Below, piece after piece: positions 33,310-47,600 of a stretch of 64,000 nucleotides of DNA. This DNA comes from Lithospermum erythrorhizon. Its lineage: Eukaryota > Streptophyta > Magnoliopsida > Boraginales > Boraginaceae. The position numbers and the translations under genes are program-made. Under the pieces are notes generated by a model. That model saw nothing but the letters and a program-made list of their open reading frames with translations, did not search any database and was not told where the DNA came from. The DNA is taken from positions 91,205-155,204 of the forward strand of contig JADFUC010001641.1 in NCBI GenBank assembly GCA_019722365.1, given 5' to 3'. Positions within the stretch are counted from its first letter, which is position 1, and each line of letters opens with the position of its first letter.

Positions 33310-36300
33310 TGAGTGACTGGTAATTCCGGCCGGCGATATTCGTTAGCGACTGTGTGCTCGTGCTGGCTCACATCAAACTTTAAATCATGATGAATATGCC
33401 GTGCTAGCGGTCCAGCATCGACTTTGGATGTCGTCGTTCGATAACGATAAATTTGAGCAGACACTGTTGGCATTGGTCAGACTTTTTTGGTATTTTGAAT
33501 TGACAAAATCAGAACGTCGGCAGATGTCTCATTCCGGAGCTGTCGATAAAAAAATATACGATATGACTCGTCGTCGTCTTCCAACTCTTTGGCGGGCTTG
33601 ATCCCGTTGATAAACAGGCCAGTAGCATGAGACAGCTAAACCCTTCCAGCCAACGGTATCGACTATTTTCCCTCAAAATATCATTCCATCACTATTCACT
33701 AAATTTCATCTCCTAAGACCAAAATTAATGAAGCAGAATTGCGCAAGCCTGTGGTGAGCAGGCTCACGCTTCCTCGTCTCGTGGCTGTCGACACCTTCGA
33801 ACTTGAGACAATGTGTTCCTATAGAGACGTTTGCCTCTTTGCGCTCTTCTGGACTAACAGCCGATATTTTTGTTTCTATCAGTTTGGGTTTTACTCAAGT
33901 GTTTAATGCTGCTGTTTTGCCAAAACTTTACAATATTCAGATAATGTGTTTGTGCTGTACATGGTGAACAATATGGTCCATTTACTGGGTATGTTGGGGT
34001 GACCCGACTATGTTGGCGACCAGTAGCTGCGTGTGGCGGCAGCCTTAAGTCTGCGACACGCTACTCCCAAGGAAACATGCGGGCACTACTATTTCGGCAT
34101 ATTCCGCAACTGCTGCTCAATATAACAAAATAGGCATCTAGCTCGATATTCATCGTAACGATACGTCACGGTATCTGCGTAAATCTTTCCGGATGACGAT
34201 TAAGCTCGAAGCAAAGACCTTAACGGGAATACCTTGTTCAGCCAGCGAAATTGCAGTCGCGGCTACGATAAGCCGAAAATAAGGTAGAATCATCTTCAGT
34301 GACGATCTTTATAGGAATCTGGTTGTGAGAAGGTGTGCTGCGGGGTGGTATCAGCGTCTCGTAATCGTCATGCAGATGGTCAGCCTGCTGCTGCCCGCTG
34401 CTGTTTTCAAGGTGGCTTATATTATATATAATATAGAGGAAGTTAATACATCAGGTAGTCTGTCAAACCATTTGAAAAATATTCAATTGAATGCGTAATT
34501 AGATCAATACGGAAATGATCTGATCATTAGACAGGCCGGGATATAGTGACAAAGGGTAGTGTTTTGAAGTTGATATGTTGCAGCTAGTGCTGCCCTAAAT
34601 TATTAACATAGCTATTAGGGTAAGGCCCCGATATGTATGCTGTGTGAAAAGAGTGAGACTTGATATTTACAATATCAAATATGCAAGAGCCGACCAAGTC
34701 TTCTGTGAGAATAAACAAAATGAGGTGTTTATGATAATGAGACAGACTGAGTGGGGGTAGTCTGCAAATGAAATGGAACCTAAACTATACTTGTGCTGCG
34801 TGTTTGACAACCAAATTTGACTTCATATTCAATTATGTTGTTGAGTAGAAAAATAAAGACAGTGAAAGAATCAGATTTCTACGACTGGCTTATTCTAAAT
34901 TCTATTGAAAATGACTTGAAACTTATCTGAGCAAGCCAAAAATATTGAATTTCAGACTTCAATGATTGTCTGGAGAACATTGGTGCCCATGGCAAGCACA
35001 GGCAGATGGATGCGGAAGAGTGAAGACTGACCTGCTCAGTGTTCAGGCGAAAATGGTCAAATGGACCAGGCAGGCAGTGCTGGTGTTTGCTGTTGAGGAT
35101 GTAATCCAATGGTCTAGAGACACCGACACTGCTTCTTCAGAGATATTGACACTGTGATATGATGCAATGGTTCATATTGAAACTAAGCAATACTAATCTT
35201 GGTTGCTCAGTCAAGGACTCTTTATCATACAAAATAGTTGAAGAAGACAAGGCCGATAAATGTTTGGAGCAAGTATGTCTTGAAACAGACGCTCATACCG
35301 GATAAATGCTGTATGCCAAAAGTGACCAGACTCGCTTCTAAATACTGGTTGCTGCTGCACAAGCTCAGTGCCCAATTTGGAGGAGCAATGTACTTACTAA
35401 TGACAGGTCAGATGCCAAGCAAGCAATGCATGTACTTCTATAAGACAAGTAGGAAGATGTTGAGACATGCTATTTCGACGAGCACTACCAGAAGGTCTGT
35501 CTTTCTATCTCTGGTCTTGGTACTAGTACTATTAAGGCAAAAGGCTGGAAAACTTTGAAGAGATAGCGATAAAATGATGTCTGAGGATTAAAAATACTAT
35601 GCTGGCTATGCAGATTTAAGGCTGGGCCTGCAGATATGTTCATTTTGTTACTACTTTTTGTTGTATTCATTATATGAGGACACTGAAAAAGCCATCTTCA
35701 ATAATGGGTTAAGCGAATGAACTTGCGTAAATGCCTGGTCTTATTGTTGGCTATGTTGAGCACGGGTGATATGCAGGCACGATGCAATCAGGCATTTGTA
35801 TTTGATGTGATGTGTTTGGTGTGGTGTTGAAGCTGGTTTGTTTGTTTATATTTTTGTCATTTCACTTTAAACGGGAGACAATTTCCTCCATTGGGGTACT
35901 TGCAGACAGACCCATAAACTATGTTTGTGGGCATTCATATTGATATTGCATATAGGCACTTCATTTAATCCCTGTATTTCTTTTCTGAACTGTTGCGGCC
36001 GGTCAGATGTGGTCTTTCTCTTTGAGGCAGATCACAACCCAAGCTGGCCTCCGTCCCAGCAGAAAGAAGTATGATTTTCAATAATATTAATGATAGAGGT
36101 AAAATCGTGCTTGAAAGCCAGAACAAAACGAACATTTGACAAACAGCGGGCCAATGAGTAACATGCAAACTACAGTGGCATCATTCGTGTCTTGGTGTTA
36201 GAAGTAAGGCAAAGCTCATGCTGGATAAATAAAGAGCAAAAAAATATGTTGGTGCTGTGGAGCTCGGATATATGACTAGCAGTTGACCATTTTTGGAGGC

Positions 36301-36570
36301 AAGTGGTGTGTGACACAGGGTAAGTGAGGCGAATGTGTCAAATTTGAGGCTGGCACTCTAAACTGTTAGCTTTCTGAAGGCCTGTTTGGTGGACAATCGG
36401 CATGGTCTATCAGGCTAAGTCAGTTTTGAGCAGTATCGGCCCAGAATGAAAGTTTTGGCTGCAGCGGCCTTGTTAAACCTCTCGGCTGAAGACGTTGTGG
36501 TATCTGCTCAAATGAACTGTCATTTCATAATGAAAACTATCGTCGTATGTCACTAAAGGACAATTCGTTG
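33310..36570 (+). pseudogene. corrupted inverted copy of the two-gene Mutator-like element
   Basis: About 33,961-34,020 keeps words from the transposase N-terminus (GGTCCATTTACTGGGTATGT). About 34,440-34,560 keeps the acidic-linker coding sequence, including ATAGTGACAAAGGGT. About 36,235-36,260 mirrors the sequence just upstream of the zinc-finger gene. No domain can be translated over more than a few residues. Confidence 0.7.
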
Positions 36571-37410
36571 GCTGCGAAAAATAACATATCATCATTTATT
36601 GACTACGTCTATTCGATAAGCCGATAATAGATTAGATTTATAAGTGATCGACCTGTTAAAAAACTATTATTGTATTCAGTGGTTGAAGGTAAAATATTAT
36701 GCGACGCTATGATATTAAAGTCTTTGATGTTAAAATCACATGTGAGTATTATAACATATGTATGGCACTCGGTGTGCTGTGAGTGCAATAATTCATGTGG
36801 ATCGAGCCACAATACACCGATAGCATGCCATATAATGAAGAAAATGTATGATATGCTGCGCTCAGATGTATTGCAAATTGGAGAGTTACTTATTGAAAAT
36901 GCCTGTCACCATATTGACAAGTGGGGATTAATAACGAATAAACAATTTCGCTTCACTTAACGTGTACTGGAGCCAGTAACCGTACAAGTCCCAAAACTGA
37001 CAACGTGGGCTGACCTGTATAACGTATCGAAGCAATGCAGTGAAATCCGGCCAAATAACAAGCTGGCACCAAATGCGGTACGCAAACCACCGCAAACAGA
37101 GAGTACCTCAAGCGAAAAATAACTGGTGAAGTCTACTAAGTGTTGAATGCCGCCAACGTTACAATGTGTTGCTTAACCAGTAAGACTCTTTGCTACATGT
37201 AAGGAACATCAATCTGTCGTACTTGTCTTTCGAACGCTCACTACGAAAATCGCAGAAATGTAACGGTACGACCGATACATAGATGAAAAAATAAAAGAAA
37301 TAAAGCCGTCATCAAAACCCTTCTGTGCCCCAGCTACAATAACATCGCTGAACTCATTACTGCTATGTGAAGCCAGAAAATATTCAGGGACATGATCAAT
37401 ATGTTATCAG

Positions 37411-38150
37411 GCTGAACATGGCACGTGGAGACGCTGTCGCTTCAATCGGCGTTTTGCGGCAGCACCGCTAACAATGCGTAAGGGGCTGGAATCACGAAGC
37501 AATGAGGCTGTCAGCAATCTTGACTGTGGCCAGAGGGGCAGGCCAACTTTTTTATCATCTGTTTGGTCATTTCCGTTTTCGAACACTCATCTCCAGCCCC
37601 ATACTCTCATGACTCTTGTGATGGAAGTAACTCTGTGAAGTGAAGATAGATGAGTGGATGGCAGAATTGGTCAGCAAGTAAAAATGGTATTGTGCGACAA
37701 ATGTTTCCTCTGTTTTATTAGAAATAGTCACGTACTAAAACTATTGACTTATTATTTAATTATCAGGTTCGACAATGTGACTACAATCGCTGGACATGAG
37801 CCAATTCTGTTCTAGGATGATTACATGCAATTGGTCTATATACAATGGTGATGCTGGTATGTATAACATAATTAATATTATTGTATAATGTGTGGTTGGA
37901 GTAGTATGGCTCTATAGCCCGACCTCGGTTTTCTAATTAAAAGTATGACAGAAAAAATGCATGGATGCTGGAGCCATATTTATTTCGAAGATGGCAAGCA
38001 TTATAAGAATAAAATAATATGGAAGTGTATATAAACTTGTAATGCCATCAAACCATACTCTTGCTTGTGCCTGGCATGGTGAGGTTGGAAGAGGCGGAGA
38101 ACACACAATGATCAAGGCTGTTTTGCAGAGCTCCTCTAAAACTACTTCAT
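37411..38150 (-). pseudogene. corrupted inverted copy of the EPF1-like gene
   Basis: The start codon region is visible as the complement of ATGAAGT at about 38,141-38,150, and the exon 1 coding sequence continues to about 38,050. The start of exon 2 is recognisable at about 37,540-37,620 (ATCATCTGTTTGGTCATTTC). The cysteine-rich end is destroyed between about 37,411 and 37,540, although the sequence just after the stop (ATGATCAATATGTTATCA) is kept. The intron segment 37913-37940 is an exact match to the left arm. It would not encode a peptide. Confidence 0.75.
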
Positions 38151-40599
38151 GTTGACATCTAGGGCTGAGCCCCAGCGACTGCCTCACTGATGGTGTGTGT
38201 ATATTGAACTGGCTGTAAGCCTGTTCGGACCCAGATTGAAAGATGCAAGTGCAAGGTAAGGGAGATGGTGAGAGAGATGGAAATGCAGGCAGGCAGTGCG
38301 TACATGCGTGGATGAAGCAGAAAGAAGAAAGGTCACATGAAATGGTAGGCAAAAAAGAGTGCTGCTTGAACTTGCTGTGAGCTGGTGAGGAGGGCCTTGC
38401 TACAGAATGAACTACTGGCAAAATGATGCTTCTTTAGAAGAACCAAATGCTGAAGTTCATTAATGAAGAGTATGGAGACCAGTAATACAGTAGACTAAAC
38501 AATTAAACTCGGAGTTATTATTAGCATTCTGGCGACCCACAGTCTACATAAATGCTCCTCTTTGCATTTGTGAACATGCTATACTTTGGACTGATCTATA
38601 GGCTTCTCATCTATCCCATATGGAGGACGATGGACTGTTTATAGCCCGACTGTGATCATCCCGATAGCGGTAGCAGAAGTCGATGGCGACTAGGAGGGCC
38701 AGCCCCACTAGACGCTCGATGGAGGCTTTGGATGAGGCTTTAAATGGTGACATGAACGGTGATTATTGTGAAGCGGAGAAAGGAAATAATGGAAAAGAGG
38801 GCAAAGAAGATGGTGCCTGAGCCAGTTTAGAAGAATGTTTGTGCTCTGCAACGCCAGGAAAAAAACAGATGATGAATGAAAAGGAAGAGAAAAAAAGATA
38901 CGATAACTTTGAGGATTTCTCAAAGAAAGAGTAATTAAATGTAGATAAGTAAATGTCGAAAAGCTCAGGCTGAGGAACAGGAGGGCCGGATCAGATGTTG
39001 GGGCAAAAATAACGATGATCTTTCTAAGATGTTGTTAAGGTGAACTGAGGATACAGGCTGGACAGGCGCGAGGTGGAAATTTGGAGAATTCTATTTTTCA
39101 AGAAAAAGAACTGCCAATGATGTTCTGTTAAGATATTCTTCTTCAATATCTCAGTTCTTTGATCATGTCGAAGTCGATCTTAAATAAATTGTATTCACTA
39201 TCTTGAGATGTGGAGATCGATTTGATTCATAATGGTCGAACGATGAACCGCCGGATGTGTTCCCTCAGCTTTGGGCCCGATTTTGAAAGTTCAGAATTAA
39301 TTCTTGAGAGTTATGAAGTGTTGCGCTGACCAGCTCGGTAGTATGTAACGGACTGATAGATACAAGAATTAAGTGAGGCATTGTTTATGTGGCAATAATT
39401 ATTTGCCTAACATTGCGCCAGCACAATAACATTTGGGAGCTGCGTTTGACATGAAGGTGAAGGTAATGGAATTGTGTGGTAATGGAGATAAGTATAGAAG
39501 ATTGTTTTTAGTGATTGATGCTTTTGTTTGTATGTTATAAGGAATCGAATAATTTATCTACATATATATGATAATAAAATATATAATACAAGCTAAATAT
39601 TAGGCAATATAGTATTAATTACTAGATTTTATTTGTACTATCTTATCAAATAATCGAGATAAAATGTGGCCACTATGACTGACTTCAGAAATATATATTT
39701 AAAGTAGTACTATATATAGTGCCTAGCCATAATTATATTAAATTTCATAATTTGTGCGACTCATATTTTAAAAATAACAATATATTGACTTTTTAAAGTA
39801 ATATTATAAATATTAATTTAAAACTATTTTCAAGAAAATTCTGACCAATTATTCATTGAAATTAGATATTACAGCATGGTGAATATTATTACTTTTAAAA
39901 CATATTATGTACAGGGCCCGTATTCTATATTTTTGACCCTTTCTACTATATTGTTAAGTATTTACCATATATATTAGATTCAGTGATTATATGAATAAAT
40001 TAAAGGTATATATCGCTGTGTATAATTAATATAATGCATATATATTTATTGTTATATGTTTTATATAAATAACTATATGCTGTTATAATTATAATGTTAA
40101 TAAGTATTTATATTTTATTACTATATTGTAAGGTAATGGACTAATACTGCTTCATATTAGTAATCTTAGCAGCTAAATATAGAGGCTGTGTATTGTTGCG
40201 GCTCAATCTGATAAGATTTCGTCAGCTGCTCGCTACTGCTGTGGGCACTGAACATTTGTCAAGTGACTTCAATGTTGATAGATCTGAAAATGTTGCATTA
40301 AAAGCTGGTCAAATGTTAATAAGCAAACTGGTCATTTTATTGCACAGTAGAAAACATTCAATCTGGCGACATACCGGCTCATTGCAATCAAATCTGGGTC
40401 GTTACGTTAAACGATCCGAAATGAAACTGCTGGTCTCTCTGGCGCTCGTCTCAACAGCACAAACTATCCACCCTGCATTCTACGCTTATACACAATTCTG
40501 ACCGTGGCTGTCAATAAAAACAGAAGCATGATGACAAATGACAAGATAAGGAGAATATAAATGTAACATACGCATATTCTTGTATCTTGGTGAAACGTC

Positions 40600-43500
40600 A
40601 TCAACTATACGATATCTTTACATATTCGAAGAATACATAAATAATAAGCGAAAGAGATGATACGACATTCGCCACCGCTTGTGACCGCTCACCATGCGTA
40701 ATTTTCGATTCTTGGCGATATGAAGCTCTGAAGAGGAGCACCGCCTATGAAATGCGATAATGAATGGCACAATGAAGGCATATATTTTCGTGATAACTTC
40801 TCCTCGATCAGTGATGATCTCTTTACTGGCCGGATGCGTGGCGACTGCGCTAATCAGCCAGAACGATTTTGATATTTATAACAATGGAGGACTGGCCTCA
40901 AAGAATATTGATAATCAAACAATCGATAGCAAACAGATCAACCGTAAGACTGGCTTGTTATACGCTAAATGAAGTGTGCTTATGAAAGCCAAGGCTCTGG
41001 CTGCTTTAGTGATGACTGCGCAGCAAAATGTCTGCGCCCGCTGGCGAGGTGAGCAGTGGCCCGGCTGCGGGCTGTAGTGCAACTTTGCTCAAAATTTATT
41101 GGCATTAATGGAAGTTACATGCGTTTTGTTTGCTCGTCAAGATATTTAACTTATGCGGCGTTGTTAGGCTCTATATGCAACGATCCATCGACAGCGGTCT
41201 GAAATCAGCAGCGTAGTTCTGGAAACCTTTCCATTGTTTTTCTCAGTGTCAGCGGCGTGTGACAAACTCGACTCGTTAAGTGGTGCCGTGGCCGATAATA
41301 ATTGTTTTATCTTTCGGGAGAAACGTCGTCCACCAGTAAATCTGCTGCCGGTATTCATGCGATTTTGAAGCGTTAAACTCCATCTGGGCCCTGTGTCTCG
41401 ATTTCCAACTGTCGTTCTGCCGTATGAATTTTGTATTGACTGACTGAATTTTGTTGGCCTGGACCGTTACTATTGGTCGCAGGCGGTGACTGCCGGTATT
41501 TATCAATGTTGAACAAATTGACGCGATATTACGTCGGCTACGCATAATGCAAACTCGAACGGTATGGAAGAACAGTGGTGTTAAGTTGGGCTAACATTTG
41601 AACTGGAAATGAAAGGTGCTATGTTGCTCTCTGGAGCGTTTTGTGTTGGTGTGAGATTGAGAATGGCTTCGACTGAGCATGAAGAAAGTGGAAGCGCTTT
41701 GTTAACTTAGATTAAGCGTTTTCCCCCAATTTGTTGCAGTGGTATCAGTACTAAATCGGAGCTACGAATGACCAGCTAAAACAGAAAATGGCCGATTTAA
41801 TGGGCTGGCACTGCCGAACAGTCAGCTCTGATATGTAAAGAAGATGCTGAAACAATTAATATATTGTAAAAATGTGATGCACTGAAGATATCAATGGTTG
41901 TCGTACTAGCACAATTATTACGTAGTCTTGAACGACATGTGTCTTTGAAGTAACTCAGCCAGCATGATCAAATAAAAGAATACAGGCTGACTATACTGTG
42001 TTTTTTGAAGAGCAAAGTGACAATATGCCTCCCTGTTCATTGGTTGTGATGTAATGCGACTCTCCTGTTGGCTTTCACCTGTGAGTACTGGCCCAGGCCC
42101 ATATCTGCCTATTCTCTCCGGGTATGTCCGGTAACAGTAATTTATGATCATGGTTAGCCAGGCAAAAATGCTGCCTCTTGAGGAGAAAAAGATGGAGAAA
42201 AGAAATTGCGAAGTCAGACTGTCAGCCAGACAAGCTTTCTATGGCTGCACTGCCCGGGCTCAGAAAAATTTAAACAGTGCCATATCTCTATCAGCTCTTT
42301 GTTCTTGAGCTGTGACAGACACAGAAGTTCCAGTGTAACATTTGGCGGCTCGGCGAAATAGATTATAATCAGGCAACAACAGACGGCTCATTAAGCCAAC
42401 CGTTCGTCAAAACACGATTTCCATAAGATGCCAATAAGCAGTTTTAAGTGATTGCTGGAATATCGCCAGCGACGAAAATGCGTATACAACGTATCACAAT
42501 AACGGTAATGCCGACGAAACTGGTGGTAACTCTTGTGTCTGGTCTGAAAAAGCAAAACCAGCAAGAACCCAATAAAGTACAGCTGTCCAGCAGGTTAACG
42601 ACGCTTATCAAACCGTGAATGCCGATGCGGCCCGTCTTTAACTAAGCCGGATCACTCGACTGCTTTCTTATTCGGCTAACCGTGCAATCCTTTGGCATGG
42701 CGTGCGCGAAAAAGGTATGGCGGCGAGAAAAAACTTAACTGCCGATGGTGTCTGCGTGTTAAACAAATATTATGGCAAACCGCTATCGGCGACAATGGAA
42801 CAAATGCTGACAAGGTGAAAAGATGCCGGAACATGGGCAAAATAGCAATACCAGACTCTCAATAAAGCACGCAATCACTGTAAAATGTGGGGAGGCTGTG
42901 ACTATCTTCAGTCGTCGGCGCTTCATGCCGTGCTGCCAATGAGCATGCTGGGGAATGGTCGATATAGCCGCTGGTATATGATCGACATCAGCGATGCCCA
43001 TGGCCAATGAATCTGCACTTCCAAAGAGTGAAGACGGCATGACGATGCGCCAACAGAGGTAGATCTCCTGTTGCGCTTGATACAGTATAAGGCCAGCATG
43101 TAATGCATGTGGTGATAGATCTTGTACACTTGTGGTATGAACCAATATTCTGCGATGAAAGAGGAATCAGCTGACGTAGGCCAATCTATGCTGAAGTCAC
43201 CGCCAGTAAATGCGTAACTGGCGACCGCCGATGTTGTGCTGACGATCACTGCAGTGAAACATCGCAATCATGGAAATCGGCAGCGCCCATTAACCGCAAT
43301 ACATGAAGTAGAACAGGCAAAAATACAGCGATGAACGTACAGAGGTAAGTTAGTCGACGTACGCCGAGCAAATCTTCAGCGCAGCCGCGTAACAGTAAGC
43401 ATGATGTGGCGCGCGAGTAGTCACGCAGAGTCTGCAGTATGTATGCCGTGCAAGCTGATACCGCAACTGTATGTACTATTCTCGCATGTCGTGCGACTCA

Positions 43501-44800
43501 ACATCATTACATGTGATAAAAGCAGAGATGGCGATAGTAGCACCGATGAACTGAAATCACTGCAAGCCAGCGAGCCTATCGCGATATGCCGCACTACGAT
43601 CGGCGCTGCGAGAAATCAAACCTGCCTGCGTTCTGGGCTCGCTACTGCTGGTGGAACTGCGGTCTGCGGCAGGATCAATTAATATCCCGTCGACACAACA
43701 ATCGTTCTCCCGGCCATCCCGCAGCCAGCTGGCATTTCATGTCAGAGTATAAGTCGTTATATTGACCGCCAGTCATGTGCTGGCATACTCAATATCAGTA
43801 TAACCAACCACTGAAATACTTTCCTTTAATCAATTTTTAAATGCAACTACGACGATCAAACTTCACTACACATTTAAGTGGCAAATATCTTGAAAGTCGG
43901 CTTAAAACCTAAAAATCCATGCAAACTTCTAAATAAATGGTCGTCGACATATACGTAACAAGCACCAGAAACAAGATAGAGCCAGGTTAAAGTCGGCAAA
44001 GTCGAGCACAACCCAACGCGAAATGTGGGGAGCGGAGAAGCTGCTGGCAATCAGCAGTGCTTGCCAATAAACAGTAATGGAAAGAAAAATTTCTTCGTTT
44101 GGCTTCGTATTGTGGAAAGGAGGAATATTTAATGATATTTTAACGATGACAGCAGCGAACTGACCCATGGCGAATCGAGACCAGCGTCTAGCCGGTGTCG
44201 ACTGGCGGTGGCGACTGCCGGTCGGCCCAGAGCCTCACTATTCCAGCGTATTTTATGCACTATCGACTTTCTGCGTGCGTAATCTCATGCGATGAAACTC
44301 ATGTTTGATGTTTTATGTCAATAAGAGACTCTTGTGTTCTTAGAAAGCGTTTATTTATTAGATGCGTTCTCTTATAAGAGCAAAAGTTTCACAAAGATGA
44401 TCGTCTTGGAAAATGACTTCCCGTGGTTCAATCTTGTTTAAGAGATCAGGAAAAATAAGTGGTCATCCCAGCCGAGCTTTGAGGCTTCGGTCTGAAATGG
44501 CAATAACGACCCGAACAGCCGCTGTCACATGATTCGTGTGCGTTCGTGTGCGTGTCTCCGCCAGGTACAGGCTGTGTAAAAATACGCCTCGCAAATGGTT
44601 TCATTCAAGAGGCGCAATTGAAAAAATTCAGAAATGTTAAAGCACCATTACGCTACACTGGCCCATAATATTCACCAAAGAGCCGTTAGTAAGTGGCTGG
44701 GAGAATATGTAGAGTAAAACAAACGCCACTCGAGCCCGATATTAATGAACTGTTTTTAATGATATTGCTTTAAATATGTACCAAGAAAGAAGAAATAAGT
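40600..44800 (+). pseudogene. corrupted inverted copy of the clathrin light chain gene
   Basis: About 40,790-40,850 keeps TTCTCCTC..GATC and following words of exon 1. About 41,640-41,750 mirrors intron 1 near 18.7 kb. About 44,330-44,390 keeps the exon 3 start (AAAAGTTTCACAAAGA). Between about 42.2 and 43.9 kb lies extra sequence with no counterpart in the left arm. Confidence 0.65.
42200..43900. other. unmatched block A in the right arm
   Basis: Anchors on both sides show about 1.7 kb more sequence here than in the left arm (41,665 pairs with 18,770; 44,345 pairs with 17,800). It is GC-richer, full of words such as GCCAGC, CTGGCG and GATGCC, and contains only short frames. Some stretches read like broken enterobacterial coding sequence (for example near 42,590-42,790), but nothing is identifiable. 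Confidence 0.5.
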
Positions 44801-44999
44801 ACATAATAATATAATAGCTGTTTTAATCATTAATTGGTATGTGAAGCAGCAGTTTAATGATAAAAGCCTGGCTCCAGCGAAGAAGCATGAAGATGTCGAA
44901 AAGGAAAGTTTAAATGCCAGCAGAAACTGTAGAAGGATGTCCAGGCTGGTAAAATGCAATCAATGTGGCTAAGCGTGCCCATTATAATAAGCTACTAAA

Positions 45000-47600
45000 T
45001 AATGAGGTTATATATCGCTGGAGACTGAAGACCCAGCTCTACCGCAGACACATTGAGGCGTGATAGTGCGAAAGTTCTAAACTGGGCCCGCTGGTGCTTC
45101 CGTGCGTTGATGTCGCGCCAAACAAGGTTTCGACTGTCGTGTTTATCGTTACATAAATGATTTTCGTACGAGCCAGTGTTAATCCGCTCGGTTTAAGCGT
45201 CAATAAAAACGTCTTGATAAGCAGAACACAGAAATTTATGCAATTCCCCACCGGCGAATAGATCATAACTGGCTGCCGAAATCGGGGCTGGATACAGCTA
45301 CCAGCGCAATCATGTTGGTGACGCGCTTTATGCGCCTCGACCTGAAACGTCGAGGAGCAAGATAAAGTTCGAGGAGCAAGCGCTCGTTAACCGATGACTG
45401 TGGAGGCACAATGTTCTGGGATGGACCCATTCTGTTCTAATGTTGGCGATGGCGGCTCATGAAAGCGTCTATGACATGGGCAAAGGGCATCTGGTTGAAC
45501 TCAGGTAGAAAGTATTTTAAGCCATCGTGTTTGTCGTGAACTTGACAATATGGTCATGACGAAAGATCTTCAGCCCAGCCAGCTTTCGCCCGTCACCACC
45601 GGCGAGGCTGCCGATGCCAGCGGCGGTGACAAAAAATCTTCACTTTCAGCTGTCCAGCGGGCCCGGAATGGCTGCCGTTACTGCGGCGCGACGTTCGTCA
45701 CGAACTCAAAAGCGCGACCGTCTTCTTTCGATCGGCATCACGGTGGCCTGGCCCGACTGCAGAGATGATCTGCGTGCGCGACGGGCTGCCGTTGAACGTC
45801 TGGCTGCCTTTGCGCTGATGTGATCTTCGGCCGGTGCTGAAGGCCTCACGGTCGGTAATTTCTGCCTTCCCGTTGGTCATTTGTTCAGACCGTTGACCTG
45901 TGTGATCGAGAACGCGGGATGTAGCGTCAGGGTTGAGAATCACGGCGACATGCGCTTCGGCCTTTCGGTGATCATCTGTTGCGAGCGCCCGGTCTTCAGT
46001 CGCCGACCTCGCGTCGTAGCAGTATTTTATGCGTGGACGAGTATCTTTGGAGCAGCGATACCGTCTTCGACTCTCAAAATACTTTCGAGGCTGCTGGCGC
46101 GTCGACAGAGAACTCGCCGGCGTTTAATCTATGCCGTGAAAACTCCCGTGTCGGTACGAGCAACGGCGGTCTGACGTTGCGACGGTCAGAGTATGCGGCT
46201 GCACCGACCTTCCCCGGCTTCTTTCGGTTACCCGTCTTCGGCATGAACCGATGGCACCGGCGAGAGCCAAGCTATTCACAATTTCGGAACCTCACGTTGT
46301 CGATTTTTAGAAAGAGCTGCGATGGGCTGGCCAGATACGTAAATCTGACGTTACCGTTAGCAAGATGGCTTGATCCGTAGTGAAACATGTTCACCGTTAC
46401 TACACAATAAATCGCGAAACTCGAGCTCGCTCCGGGAATCAGCGGCTGCTAAGAATAAACAAGCGTCGAATGATAAACCGACGTTATGGTGCGGATTAGG
46501 CTGCCGTCTTCTTCGTGACGCGTCAACAATGACCCGACACACAGATCGGAGGCTCTTGTCGGAAAACCTCTATCAGAGAACCTGCGGCGCCGACTGCGTG
46601 GCGTCTTTTACTAAATGCGAGACTGCATTTCTGATAAGCGCTTCACCGATGTCCCATTTCGGTAACTAACCGGAGCCTTGCGTCAGCGTGGCACATCTGC
46701 AGGTAAATGGTTGTTATTGAAATCGACAGAGGTGCAATGAATAACTACGACGTCGCAGGTAACGGGTTTTCGTGGTACAGCAACCAATTCTTGATTACCA
46801 TGCGGAATAAGCATGAAAGCCGATGCGACACTTTGATGATGCTCTGCTTTGACGTTAACCGTTCGCTGACGGCGGTCTGATCAGCGGCGCATCCTCTTCA
46901 GAGCCTCACACAATAATTTGTTCGACTGCTTTTAAAATACTAACTCGTCACAGCGTCTTCAGTAATGGTGATTCCGTCCGGCGTGTCCGCGATGCCGTTG
47001 ATTAGGCAGCGACAGCTGATACCGGGATTTAAGACTGCAAATGGGAGGCTGGCGATCCCTGAAAGCGACGAAATGAGAATCTTGATAAGGACACAGAATA
47101 GTCTCAATGGCTGCCATCAGCCAGGAAGATGGATTGACCTGCGAACAGCTGTATACGCAGAGAAAATCTCAACCCGCAACTCGAAGGCAAAATAGCTTCC
47201 AGACCGAGAGCAGCTACATGTTGCTCGGTAATGTTAAAGGCTGTATTGTTCACAGGATGATTCGATACCCATTGTGTTTGTATGATGAAATAAGCTTCGT
47301 AAACGTCTATGTTATAGGCGAAATGCTGTCCCAATTGAGCTGAGTAAACAATGGTGGGTAAAACACTCTTCTTCTTCACTTTCGCCGTCATTGACATCGT
47401 GGCCGGCAATTTCGCTGGCTCCAGCCTTCAGCGCGTCGTGATATCACCGCCTTCGATAGTGCCCGGCGACGAAAAATCTTCGGTAACGATGTTGATGAAA
47501 AGACGACCAGCTGCGTTAAATTCTTCAACAGGACGTTATTGTCTCGAAGACAAGTAACGACTTTCGACAAGCTCAGCGCGCTGCGAACTCCGTGACCACC
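45000..47600. other. unmatched block B in the right arm
   Basis: Between anchors 44,345 (pairs with 17,800) and 47,877 (pairs with 16,649) the right arm has about 2.4 kb more than the left. This block is the most GC-rich part of the window, with TTCG, CGTC and CGGC words. Its longest frame (45,979-46,380) has no recognisable domain. No promoter, rRNA or tRNA structure was seen. Confidence 0.5.

Noticed and set aside
35238..35558. 106-residue plus-strand frame
   Set aside because: Falls in the corrupted copy of the transposase; short words match the transposase coding strand, but the frame does not.
42590..42790. Frame pieces that look like enterobacterial protein sequence
   Set aside because: Broken every few dozen codons, no family recognised, and surrounded by noise; not enough to call a bacterial gene or horizontal transfer.
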